Assembly: GCA_013821865.1 (NCBI GenBank)
Contig: PNJM01000079.1
Location: forward strand, 1 to 9,333
Direction of reading: 5' to 3'
Length of the DNA: 9,333 bases
Origin: Rhodocyclaceae bacterium
GTDB lineage: Bacteria > Pseudomonadota > Gammaproteobacteria > Burkholderiales > Rhodocyclaceae
Shown here: in pieces, positions 1-6,714 of the stretch
How the letters are laid out: every line of letters starts with the position of its first letter
How positions within the stretch are numbered: the stretch's first letter is position 1
Notes under the pieces: model-generated
What the model saw: the letters and a program-made list of their open reading frames with translations, nothing else
The model's database searches: none
Told to the model about the DNA's origin: nothing
Translations under genes and position numbers: made by a program

Positions 1-1941
1 GAGCGCCTGAAACGGCACTTGCTGCGGCTGGAGCGCGAGATCCGCACTCTCGCCGCCGCCGGGATGTGCGGCTCCCTCACCAAGCTGTGGGATGCCGCCG
101 CAGAGCGCATCGCCCCTTGCCTTGGGCAGGAGGCCGAAAGCGAGCTGGCGGCGGTACGTGCCTCCCTTAAGGTCAACGGCGAAGTGGTGGACTGCGGCAG
201 CGCGCTGCCCCCGCGCCTGCTGGCCCATGCCTGGCGCCGCGTCCAGGAGGCCAAGACACGCAAGCTGCACGCCCGCGTCGGCCGCATGATCCTCAAACTG
301 TCGGACATCCTGCGCGCCGACTACGTGCGCTCGGAAGCCGGCCGCAGTGCTGCCAGCCTGCGGGCGGCGGTGGGCGGCGGCCACGAGAACGTTTTCGACT
401 TCGACGAGATGTCGCGCCTGCTCAACCGGGCGGCGCCGAAAGCCTGGCTCAGCGAGAGCCGCCGCCGGCGCATCGGCTACCTGCTGTCGGTGCTCGAGTC
501 CCACCGGCTGTTCACCCTGCCGAGCGAATCGGACGCCCAGGGCACCGGGCCCAAGGCCCACTCCTTCGTCTTCGTCGATTGCGCCGCAGCCCTCAAAGCC
601 TATCGCGAGCGCCTGCCCAAGCTGGTTGACCTGGCCAAAGCCATCGCCATGTCCCTGCTGGAGATCAAGGGCGAATACGCGGAGGCCAAACACGATCCCT
701 TCTTCGAGCAATTCGGCGAGCACATGCTGAGCCCGGGCGACCTGGCCCTGTTTCCCGACTACCTGGTGTGCCTCAACGCGCGCGATCTGAAAGCCATCGA
801 GAACGCGGAGCTGGCCGACATACTCTCGGCCGGCCTGCCTATGAAATTCCTCGTCCAGAGCGACGACATCCTCGATTCCTCTCCGGTAGGCAACGGCCGC
901 CTCGCCTTCGGCGTGCGCATGCGCCAACTGACCGGCATGGCGATGGGGCAGACCAACGTCTATGTCATGCAGGCGAGCGCCTCCCATCTCTACCAGGTGA
1001 GGAAGCGCATCCTTGCCGGCCTGTCCTATCCGGGACCGGCCCTGTTCAGCATATTCTCCGGCGCCACCAAGCAATGCGGCGAGCTGCCGCCTTACCTGGT
1101 GGCGGCGGCGGCGATGGAATCGCGCGCTTTCCCGGCGTTCAGCTACGACCCCTCCGCCGGCCGCGATTGGGCCCAGCGTTTTCGCCTGGAAGACAACCCG
1201 CAGCAGGAGGCTGACTGGCCGATGCACCCCTTCGCCTATGAAGACGGCGCCCATCAGCGGGTAGGCGAGCGCCTGCCGTTCACACTTGTGGATTTTGCCG
1301 CCTGCGACCGCCGCTACGCCCGGTACTTCGCCAAACTCCCGCTTGGCGCCCCGGACGGCGGCCTCATGCCGATGGCCGAGTCCCTACACCACGAGCCGTC
1401 GAGCCTCGCGGACAAGGTGCCCTCGCTGCCCATGATCGACCGCAACAACCGGCTGCGGCGCGTGGTCGTCGATGACAAGCTGGTGCGCGAGGCACGCCGT
1501 TGCGGTGAGGCATGGCATAGCTTGCAGGAACTGGGAGGCGTCCATAACTCCCACGCCGAGAGCCTGCTGGCAAGCGAACGGCGCCGGTGGGAAGAGCAGC
1601 AGGCGCCCGGCGCGCCGCCGCCCACCGCTGCGCCCGAGCCGGTCGCCGAGACAGCCGCCGCCCCGGGCGGGGAAATCCCGCCGACGGCAGCCTCCGATGA
1701 GCCCTACATCGAAACGCCCCGGTGCACCACCTGCAATGAGTGCACCCAGATTAACAACAAGATGTTCCGCTACAACGCCGACAAACAGGCCTACATCGCC
1801 GGCCCGGACGCCGGCACCTACCGGCAACTGGTGGAAGCGGCCGAAAGCTGCCAAGTGTCCATCATCCACCCGGGCAGACCGCGCAATCTCCACGAACCGG
1901 GACTGGAAGAGCTGCTGGAGCGAGCCGAACCCTTTCTGTAG
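1..1941 (+). CDS. Large 2-oxoacid:ferredoxin oxidoreductase-like protein with C-terminal ferredoxin domain (3' part)
   Basis: The frame is open to base 1, so the true start lies upstream; the TTG at 19 is only the first possible internal start. Numbering from that codon (640 aa), the C-terminus carries CxxCxxC (C569, C572, C575) and a distant C611, the pattern of a single-cluster [4Fe-4S] ferredoxin domain. An Ala/Pro-rich linker (about 527-562) tethers it to the body. Residues about 300-380 resemble the C-terminal thiamine-diphosphate domain of pyruvate:ferredoxin oxidoreductases: an MGQTNVYV segment, then YPGPALFSIFSG (337-348) and FSYDP (374-378). I infer a cytoplasmic electron-transfer enzyme of that superfamily. 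The first ~290 visible residues match nothing I recognise, and substrate and partner are unknown. The ferredoxin call is firm; the oxidoreductase call is moderate. The gene converges on the downstream minus-strand gene after a 47-nt gap. Confidence 0.6.
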   Translation, partial: ERLKRHLLRLEREIRTLAAAGMCGSLTKLWDAAAERIAPCLGQEAESELAAVRASLKVNGEVVDCGSALPPRLLAHAWRRVQEAKTRKLHARVGRMILKLSDILRADYVRSEAGRSAASLRAAVGGGHENVFDFDEMSRLLNRAAPKAWLSESRRRRIGYLLSVLESHRLFTLPSESDAQGTGPKAHSFVFVDCAAALKAYRERLPKLVDLAKAIAMSLLEIKGEYAEAKHDPFFEQFGEHMLSPGDLALFPDYLVCLNARDLKAIENAELADILSAGLPMKFLVQSDDILDSSPVGNGRLAFGVRMRQLTGMAMGQTNVYVMQASASHLYQVRKRILAGLSYPGPALFSIFSGATKQCGELPPYLVAAAAMESRAFPAFSYDPSAGRDWAQRFRLEDNPQQEADWPMHPFAYEDGAHQRVGERLPFTLVDFAACDRRYARYFAKLPLGAPDGGLMPMAESLHHEPSSLADKVPSLPMIDRNNRLRRVVVDDKLVREARRCGEAWHSLQELGGVHNSHAESLLASERRRWEEQQAPGAPPPTAAPEPVAETAAAPGGEIPPTAASDEPYIETPRCTTCNECTQINNKMFRYNADKQAYIAGPDAGTYRQLVEAAESCQVSIIHPGRPRNLHEPGLEELLERAEPFL

Positions 1942-1949
1942 GGCCGGCT

Positions 1950-1964
1950 GCCGCCTGGGGCGGC
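1950..1964. terminator. Short GC hairpin between convergent genes, possible weak terminator
   Basis: GCCGCC-TGG-GGCGGC forms a 6-bp perfect stem with a 3-nt loop in the 47-nt gap between two converging genes. No T-run follows on either strand, so it is not a canonical intrinsic terminator. The position fits bidirectional termination or transcript-end protection, but GC-rich DNA gives such hairpins by chance. Confidence 0.3.
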
Positions 1965-1988
1965 TGCTCAAGTTCCGCGCCGCGAGCA

Positions 1989-2861
1989 TCAAACCCCGTT
2001 CTTCCTGAACCACTCCAGCATGCGTTTCCAGCCGTCCTCGGCCGTGTCCTTGCGGTAGCTTGGACGGTAGTCGGCGTGGAAGGCGTGTGGCGCATCGGGA
2101 TAGACGTGGATTTCCGACTTGCCGCCGGCTTTCGCCAGCGCCTTTTTCATGTGCTCCACCTGATCGAGGCTGATGCCCTGATCCTTGCCACCGTAGAGGC
2201 CGAGGACGGGCGCCTTCAGATCGCCGGCCAGATCGAGCGGCCACTTCGGCTGCCGGGGAGTGGGCGCCGCTTCGAGAGGGCCGTACCAGGCCACGCCAGC
2301 CTTGAGGCGCGGGTTGTGGGCGGCATACAGCCAGACGGTGCGGCCGCCCCGGCAGAAGCCGGTGACGGCCAGGCGCACGGGGTTTCCGCCGTTCTTCGCC
2401 GCCCAGGCGGCGGCCGCATCGAGGTCGGCCATATGCTCGGCGTCGGAAGCTGAGGACACCGGTCCCGCGAGGATATCCTGAACACTGGCCATCTTCGCGG
2501 TGTCGCCGTGGCGCACGTACATGTCGAGCGCGATGGCGAGATAACCGGCCTTGGCCAGCCGGCGACAGACGTCCCTGATGTACTCGTGCAGGCCGAAGAT
2601 TTCCATGACCACCAGCACGGTCGGGAGGTTCGTCCCGCCCGCCGGCATCGCGCGGTAGCCGGGGATCTCGCGGTCGGCGGCCTGCACCTTGATGTCCCCG
2701 GCAGTCAGGCCGTCGGCGTCGGTCTTGATCACGGTCTGCGCGATTACCGGCTGGGCGGCCAGCGCGAAGCCGGAAGCCAGCATGGCGACGACGAAGCCGC
2801 GGCGGGTGAAAGGCACCTCGGGCACGAGGCTGTCGAACTCGGCGCGTTGATTTTCGTTCAT
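1989..2861 (-). CDS. Tat-exported dienelactone hydrolase family protein
   Basis: A 290-aa alpha/beta hydrolase of the dienelactone hydrolase family. The start at 2861 is preceded by GAGGAG at good spacing; an in-frame upstream ATG at 2918 lacks this and would bury the export signal. The N-terminus has a twin-arginine motif (TRRGFV, residues 19-24) followed by a hydrophobic stretch to a likely cleavage after the Ala near 41, so periplasmic export is expected. Catalytic features: nucleophile C170 in GFCRGG, D227 in GGKDQG and H259 in PHAFH, with E87 in MEIFG matching the family's nucleophile-supporting Glu. Family members hydrolyse lactones or esters; the natural substrate here is unknown and need not be a chloroaromatic dienelactone. 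It diverges from the peroxidase remnant at 2954 across 92 nt. The family call is secure; the substrate is open. Confidence 0.9.
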   Translation of the reverse strand: MNENQRAEFDSLVPEVPFTRRGFVVAMLASGFALAAQPVIAQTVIKTDADGLTAGDIKVQAADREIPGYRAMPAGGTNLPTVLVVMEIFGLHEYIRDVCRRLAKAGYLAIALDMYVRHGDTAKMASVQDILAGPVSSASDAEHMADLDAAAAWAAKNGGNPVRLAVTGFCRGGRTVWLYAAHNPRLKAGVAWYGPLEAAPTPRQPKWPLDLAGDLKAPVLGLYGGKDQGISLDQVEHMKKALAKAGGKSEIHVYPDAPHAFHADYRPSYRKDTAEDGWKRMLEWFRKNGV

Positions 2862-2899
2862 GGTGCGCTCCTCTGTCGGGTTGGGGTGCGGGGATCGGA

Positions 2900-2905
2900 T
2901 AAAAT
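2900..2905 (+). promoter_or_regulatory. Possible -10 element (TAAAAT) upstream of the peroxidase remnant
   Basis: TAAAAT lies 49 nt before the ATG at 2954, in the gap between divergent genes. No good -35 is present at 16-18 nt; TTGGGG at 2881 is too close. It may be the leftover promoter of the broken gene, and transcription from it could read on into egtD, since no terminator is visible in between. Confidence 0.35.
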
Positions 2906-2953
2906 ACGCTGGAATCATCCATTCTTCAACCCTAAACGAATATCGAGAATTCC

Positions 2954-3069
2954 ATGAGCGCTCGGCCGATCAGCCGCTATCCCGTGCCCGAACTGAAGGA
3001 CCTGCCCTGACCAGCATGCGGCCGAACGACGAGTTCTACCTGATGGGGCGGGTGCCGAAGAAGGCTTAG
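2954..3069 (+). pseudogene. Remnant of an AhpD-like peroxidase-related gene with its middle deleted
   Basis: Reading from ATG 2954 gives [18 protein letters not shown] and then a stop at 3008-3010. This is recognisably the N-terminus of the 'peroxidase-related enzyme' family (AhpD/carboxymuconolactone decarboxylase fold, usually about 190 aa). Immediately after, in another frame, bases about 3006-3069 encode LTSMRPNDEFYLMGRVPKKA and a stop, which matches the C-terminus of the same family. Roughly 150 codons, including the CxxC redox centre, are therefore missing and the two ends are joined out of frame near 3003-3010. No functional protein is expected. Family assignment rests on remembered N- and C-terminal signatures. 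It lies between the divergent hydrolase gene and egtD, and the latter begins 39 nt downstream. Confidence 0.75.
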
Positions 3070-3108
3070 GGCCTGTACCGGCCGGGGGCAACGTACTATC
3101 CTGAAGCG

Positions 3109-4104
3109 ATGGACGCCCCGACCGATCCTGCCGTTCCAATCCGCTTCTCCGATCTGCGTTCAGGCATGGGCGAAGGCCGGCAGCACGAGGAATTGCTCGC
3201 GGGCCTGCTGGACGACCCCCCCCGGATCGCGCCGAAGTACTTCTACGACGAGCTCGGCTCGAGGCTGTTCGAGGCCATTTGCTGCCTGCCGGAGTACTAC
3301 CTGACCCGGACCGAGGCGGAGATTTTCGCCTCGCATGAAGGAGAAATCGCGGACGCCATCGGACCCGGGCGGCTGATGATCGACCTGGGCGCCGGCGACG
3401 GCAAGAAGGCAGCGGGTCTCTTCTCCGCGCTGCGGCCGGCGGGCTATCTCGCCCTCGACATATCGGCGGATTTTCTCCGCGCGGCCCTGGCAAAACTCGG
3501 CCTGCGCCATCCGCGCCTGCCGATTGCCGGTGCGGCGATCGATTTCACGCGCGGGCTTGAGTTGCCCCGCGACCTGTTCGAGCCGCAGGCGGCGCCCCGC
3601 CTGTGGTTCTACCCGGGCTCCTCGATCGGCAATTTCCATCCCGGCGAGGCGCGAACCTTCCTCGGGCGCATCGCGCGCCAGTGCGCGGAAGCGCCAGGCG
3701 GAGGCGCGCTGCTGATCGGCGTGGATCTCGTCAAGGGCGCAGCAGTGCTGGATGCCGCCTACGACGATGCGCTGGGCGTGACCGCCGCCTTCAACCAGAA
3801 CATGCTGCTGCACGTGAACCGGCTGCTCGGCGCCGACTTCGACGTGCGCGACTGGCGTCACATGGCCTTCTTCAACGCCGAAGCGAGCCGCGTCGAGATG
3901 CATCTGGAAGCCAGCCGGGATGTCGCGGTAAGCCTGTCCGGTCGCGCACGCCGGTTCGCCGCCGGCGCACGCATCCACACCGAGTGCTCGTACAAGTGGA
4001 CACCGGAAAAATTCGGGCATCTGCTGAACGCCGCCGGATTCACGCGCCTGCGCACATGGACCGACGCCTGCGGCTGGTTCGCGCTTGTGCTGGCGGAGGT
4101 CTGA
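3109..4104 (+). CDS. egtD: L-histidine N-alpha-methyltransferase EgtD
   Basis: 331-aa SAM-dependent methyltransferase that trimethylates the alpha-amino group of histidine to hercynine, the first step to ergothioneine (or selenoneine), in the cytoplasm. Visible signatures in order: KYFYDELGS (43-51), LPEYYLTR (60-67), SAM-binding motif DLGAGDGKK (92-100), ALDIS (115-119) carrying the acidic residue expected to bind the SAM ribose, and GSSIGNF (170-176) with N175 matching the histidine-binding Asn. AYDD follows, with Y218, and then TECSYKW (291-297) with E292 and S294, matching the Glu/Ser pair that positions the imidazole in mycobacterial EgtD. Length is typical. The start is slightly uncertain: ATG 3109 has only a weak ribosome site, and M20 is an alternative that would keep the domain intact. 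The stop is 2 nt before the egtB GTG, so the two are surely co-transcribed. Confidence 0.95.
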   Translation: MDAPTDPAVPIRFSDLRSGMGEGRQHEELLAGLLDDPPRIAPKYFYDELGSRLFEAICCLPEYYLTRTEAEIFASHEGEIADAIGPGRLMIDLGAGDGKKAAGLFSALRPAGYLALDISADFLRAALAKLGLRHPRLPIAGAAIDFTRGLELPRDLFEPQAAPRLWFYPGSSIGNFHPGEARTFLGRIARQCAEAPGGGALLIGVDLVKGAAVLDAAYDDALGVTAAFNQNMLLHVNRLLGADFDVRDWRHMAFFNAEASRVEMHLEASRDVAVSLSGRARRFAAGARIHTECSYKWTPEKFGHLLNAAGFTRLRTWTDACGWFALVLAEV

Positions 4105-4106
4105 TC

Positions 4107-5279
4107 GTGACCCGGCGGATGGCGGTCGAGGCACTGCATGCGGCGCTGGACGATGCCCGTGCGCGCCTGCTTGCGCTCTCCTCCGCCCTGCCGGACGCGG
4201 TGCCCTGCCTGCCGATCATCAATCCGCCGCGCTGGGAGGTGGGACATGTGGCGTGGTTCGCCGAGCGCTGGTGCCTGCGCCGCCGTCCTGACGGCGGCAT
4301 CGCGCCGCCGTGGTTCATGGATGCGGTAGACGGCTGGTACGACTCCGGCCGCGTCGAGCATGACCTGCGCTGGAGGCTGGCGTTGCCCGACCCCGCCGCG
4401 ACGCGCGCCTACCTGGCCGGCGTGCTCGATGCGGTGCACGCCGGGCTGCATGAGCGCGCGCGCAACGGCGAGACGGGCGACGAGGACCTGTACTTCTTTC
4501 TCCTCGCCCTCTATCACGAGGACATGCACTGCGAGGCGCTGCACTACACCCTGCAGACGCTGGGCGCGCCCGCGCCGCCGGATCACGGGGCGAAGCGGAG
4601 CCCTCCGCCTTCCGGCGAAGGCGGCGAGCTGCGCTTTCCCGGCGGCACGGTCGAGATCGGCGCGAGGCCGCGCGCCGGATTCGTCTTCGACAACGAGAAG
4701 TGGGCCCATGCCTGCGAGCTGCAGCCGTTCGCCATCGACCGGCGGCCGGCGAGCAACGGCGAGTTCGCCGCCTTCGTCGACGACGGCGGCTACGCCCGGG
4801 GGTCGCTGTGGAGCGAAGAAGGCCTGCAATGGCTGCGGGAATCGGGCCTGTCGGCGCCCTGCTATTGGCGCCGCGGCAGCGGCGGCTGGGAACGGCGCGT
4901 GTTCGACACCTGGCTGCCGCTCTCGCCGGACGAGCCGGTGCTGCACGTAACCGCCCACGAGGCCGAGGCCTGGTGCCGCTGGGCGGGCCGGCGGCTGCCG
5001 ACCGAAGCGGAGTGGGAATGCGCGGCGAAGTCTTTCGGGCCGGCGTTCAATCCGTGGGGGCACGTCTGGCAATGGACGGCCAGCGCCTTCGCCCCCTACC
5101 CCGGCTTCGCGCCGGATCCTTATGAAGATTATTCCCGGCCCTGGTTTCACACCCATCGGGCCGTGCGGGGAGGCTCCTTCGCCACGCCGGAACGCCTGCT
5201 CGATCCCGTGTTCCGCAACTTCTACCAGCCGCAGCGCAGCGATATCTTCATCGGCTTCCGCAGCGCGCGCAGCCTCTAG
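4107..5279 (+). CDS. egtB: EgtB/SenA-type nonheme iron enzyme (hercynine sulfoxide or selenoneine synthase)
   Basis: 390-aa protein with an N-terminal DinB-like helical domain and a C-terminal formylglycine-generating-enzyme-like domain. The likely iron triad is H47 (WEVGHVAWF), H137 and H141 (HEDMHCE, an HxxxHxE motif). The C-terminal domain shows RRLPTEAEWE (295-304), GHVWQWT (318-324), RGGSF (354-358) and terminal GFRSAR. The enzyme should couple hercynine to a sulfur donor with O2. GTG 4107 is chosen because GGAGG sits 8 nt upstream and egtD stops 2 nt before; ATG 4119 is an alternative. It is short for the family: the stretch between EAEWE and GHVWQWT is only about 13 residues. This compact form and the INPPRWEVGHVAWF signature recall the selenoneine synthase SenA clade, but senB and senC are not adjacent. 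No egtA, egtC or egtE is present either, so the sulfur (or selenium) donor cannot be read from context. Confidence 0.85.
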   Translation: MTRRMAVEALHAALDDARARLLALSSALPDAVPCLPIINPPRWEVGHVAWFAERWCLRRRPDGGIAPPWFMDAVDGWYDSGRVEHDLRWRLALPDPAATRAYLAGVLDAVHAGLHERARNGETGDEDLYFFLLALYHEDMHCEALHYTLQTLGAPAPPDHGAKRSPPPSGEGGELRFPGGTVEIGARPRAGFVFDNEKWAHACELQPFAIDRRPASNGEFAAFVDDGGYARGSLWSEEGLQWLRESGLSAPCYWRRGSGGWERRVFDTWLPLSPDEPVLHVTAHEAEAWCRWAGRRLPTEAEWECAAKSFGPAFNPWGHVWQWTASAFAPYPGFAPDPYEDYSRPWFHTHRAVRGGSFATPERLLDPVFRNFYQPQRSDIFIGFRSARSL

Positions 5280-5322
5280 GAAGCGGCGCTCCTGCCGGCA
5301 ACCGTCAGGTCAGCTTTGGTCC

Positions 5323-5351
5323 TTGACGGAATAGGATGATTGTCCTACTCT
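5323..5351 (+). promoter_or_regulatory. Sigma-70-type promoter of the OYE-tetR unit
   Basis: TTGACG (5323-5328), a 17-nt spacer and TACTCT (5346-5351) form a plausible promoter. The -35 is strong and the -10 weak. The ATG of the Old Yellow Enzyme remnant is at 5409, with GGAGA just upstream. The first palindromic operator lies in the spacer and overlaps the -10, and the second lies at about +1 to +20, the layout expected for repression. Confidence 0.6.
5331..5348. promoter_or_regulatory. Operator 1, imperfect palindrome for the downstream TetR regulator
   Basis: ATAGGATGATTGTCCTAC matches operator 2 at 14 of 18 positions and keeps the TAGGA...TCCTA arms. It occupies the spacer and -10 of the promoter, so a bound repressor would block RNA polymerase. 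Assignment to the TetR protein at 6037 is by proximity. Confidence 0.65.
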
Positions 5352-5360
5352 ACGTCAGGT

Positions 5361-5378
5361 GTAGGACGTTCGTCCTAC
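5361..5378. promoter_or_regulatory. Operator 2, perfect palindrome for the downstream TetR regulator
   Basis: GTAGGACG-TT-CGTCCTAC has perfect 8-bp arms around a 2-bp centre. Its centre is 30 bp (about three helical turns) from that of operator 1, so both sites face the same side of the helix. The TAGGAC-N4-GTCCTA form is similar in design to the NemR box as I remember it (TAGACC-N4-GGTCTA), which fits an OYE-associated TetR regulator. Confidence 0.7.
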
Positions 5379-5408
5379 GCATGCTGCACCAGATCGATGG
5401 AGATTTTC

Positions 5409-6021
5409 ATGTCTGCAGATTTATTTGAGCCGTTTCGGTTAGGTGACCTGACACTCGCCAACCGGATGGTCATGGCGCTAACGGTTATATCATCGACCAG
5501 TTCCTGCGCGACGGCAGTAACCGTCGCACCGACGCGTATGGCATTAGCGTGCAGAACCGCATGCGCCTATTGAACGAAATCCTCGATGCAGTGTGCGCGG
5601 TGTGGCCGACGCGGCGCGTGGGTGTGCGCCTCTCACCCGAGAACGGATTCAATTCCATGACCGATTCCGATCCTCGGGCGCACTTCGGCTATTTCGTCGA
5701 GCAATTGAGCCCACGTGGCTTGGCCTATGTGCACGTGCTCGAAGGCGACATGATGACGAAGTCCAGCGCGCTGGATTATCGTGCCTTGCGCTCGAAGTTT
5801 GCAGGTCCGTATACGCCAACAACGGCTATGACCTCGCGCGCGCCCAAACGGCGGTACGTAGCGGCGCTGCTGACCTGGTGGCGTTTGGAATTCCGTTTCT
5901 GGCCAACCCCGACCTGGTGCGCCGTTATCGGGAGAACCTGCCGTTAAACGCGGCCGATCCAGCCACTTTCTACAGCAGAGCCGAAGCGGGCTACACCGAC
6001 TATCCCTTTTATCGTGGTTAA
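5409..6021 (+). pseudogene. Broken Old Yellow Enzyme (NemA-like ene-reductase) gene
   Basis: The intact family (about 360 aa, FMN-dependent, NAD(P)H-driven reduction of activated C=C bonds and nitro compounds) is present here in three pieces in three frames. Piece one starts at ATG 5409 with MSADLFEPFRLGDLTLANRM, a classic OYE N-terminus of about 23 codons. At 5471-5478 the frame changes to HGANGYIIDQFLRDGSN, normally near residue 180, so about 160 codons are gone. The shared string CATGGCGC at the join serves both VMA and HGA readings, suggesting microhomology-mediated deletion. Piece two continues through [12 protein letters not shown] to KFAGPY. At 5813-5814 one nucleotide is missing, and NNGYDLARA...GYTDYP continues in the third frame to TAA 6019-6021. 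The FMN-binding N-terminal half is lost, so no activity is expected. The intact regulator gene follows after 15 nt. Confidence 0.88.
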
Positions 6022-6036
6022 GTGAGAGGTGTTTTC

Positions 6037-6642
6037 ATGAGCGACAAGACAACCCGCGATCACATTGTCGAAGCGGCCGACCAGTTGTTCTATCGGCAAG
6101 GTTACGAACATACCTCGTTCTCGGACATCGCGGATGCCGTGCAGATCTCGCGCGGCAATTTTTACTATCACTTCAAATCCAAGGATGAAATCCTGGATGC
6201 CGTGATCGAGGCGCGTCTGGCCAATACCCGGAAGATGTTGGAGCAGTGGGAAATCGAAGGGAAACAACCCGCGGATCGTATCCGCAGTTTTATCCATATT
6301 CTGATCGCGAACCGGGCCAAAATAAAACGTTACGGCTGCCCGGTTGGCACGCTGTGCACTGAGCTTGCGAAGCTGAATCATGTCTCGCAAGCCGAGGCAA
6401 ACGTGCTATTTACGCTGTTTCGGACCTGGTTGCGCAGGCAATTCACGCTGCTCGGCCGCAAGGCAGACGCCGACGAGCTGGCGATGCATCTTCTCGCCCG
6501 CAGCCAGGGTGTCGCCATGCTGGCAAATACCTTTCACGATGAGAAATTCATCAAGCAGGAAGTAGAGCAGATGTACGACTGGCTGAGATCGTGCACGGAA
6601 AGCGCTGCGCGCAATGCACACGACGAGCGTGGGGCGGGCTAG
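6037..6642 (+). CDS. TetR family transcriptional regulator, OYE-associated
   Basis: 201-aa repressor-type regulator. The N-terminal helix-turn-helix spans about residues 8-47 and shows the family signature TSFSDIADAVQISRGNFYYHF. The C-terminal ligand domain contains GCPVGTLCTELAKL with C101 and C107, and a further C186. Cysteines in this region could sense electrophiles, as C106 does in E. coli NemR; that role is inference. ATG 6037 is chosen because AGAGG lies just upstream and MSDKTT fits the family; a GTG at 6022 would add five residues. It follows the broken ene-reductase gene by 15 nt and probably shares its promoter, so it is likely autoregulated through the two palindromes at 5331 and 5361. 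Base composition is near 50% G+C, well below the flanking genes, as for its neighbours. The gene is complete and apparently functional. Confidence 0.92.
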   Translation: MSDKTTRDHIVEAADQLFYRQGYEHTSFSDIADAVQISRGNFYYHFKSKDEILDAVIEARLANTRKMLEQWEIEGKQPADRIRSFIHILIANRAKIKRYGCPVGTLCTELAKLNHVSQAEANVLFTLFRTWLRRQFTLLGRKADADELAMHLLARSQGVAMLANTFHDEKFIKQEVEQMYDWLRSCTESAARNAHDERGAG

Positions 6643-6714
6643 CGCGTTTCGCCGTGGCGGCGTGCAGGCTGAGTACCCAGCCCACCAAGTTGATATTTAT
6701 AGGGGAAAAATCCG

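Noticed and set aside
1384..2922. A 512-codon minus-strand open frame spanning two genes
   Set aside because: It runs in the wrong frame through the hydrolase gene and antisense through the ferredoxin-domain gene; composition is that of a high-G+C shadow frame.
3094..3099. TACTAT as a -10 for egtD
   Set aside because: No -35 is visible at suitable spacing and it would place the transcript start almost on the ATG.
3603..4106. Upstream extension of the egtB frame
   Set aside because: It overlaps egtD in another frame and encodes an Arg-rich non-domain peptide; GTG 4107 has a proper ribosome site.
4107..5279. A complete selenoneine cluster (senA-senB-senC)
   Set aside because: No glycosyltransferase or SelD-like gene lies in the window; only the compact EgtB/SenA-like enzyme supports the idea, so it is kept as a question.
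5302..5329. CCGTCA...TGACGG inverted repeat after egtB as a terminator
   Set aside because: Loop is long, there is no T-run, and the right arm is better explained as the -35 of the promoter.
5303..5360. CGTCAGGT direct repeat (5303-5310 and 5353-5360)
   Set aside because: Eight bases is short, and no partner structure or boundary role is visible.
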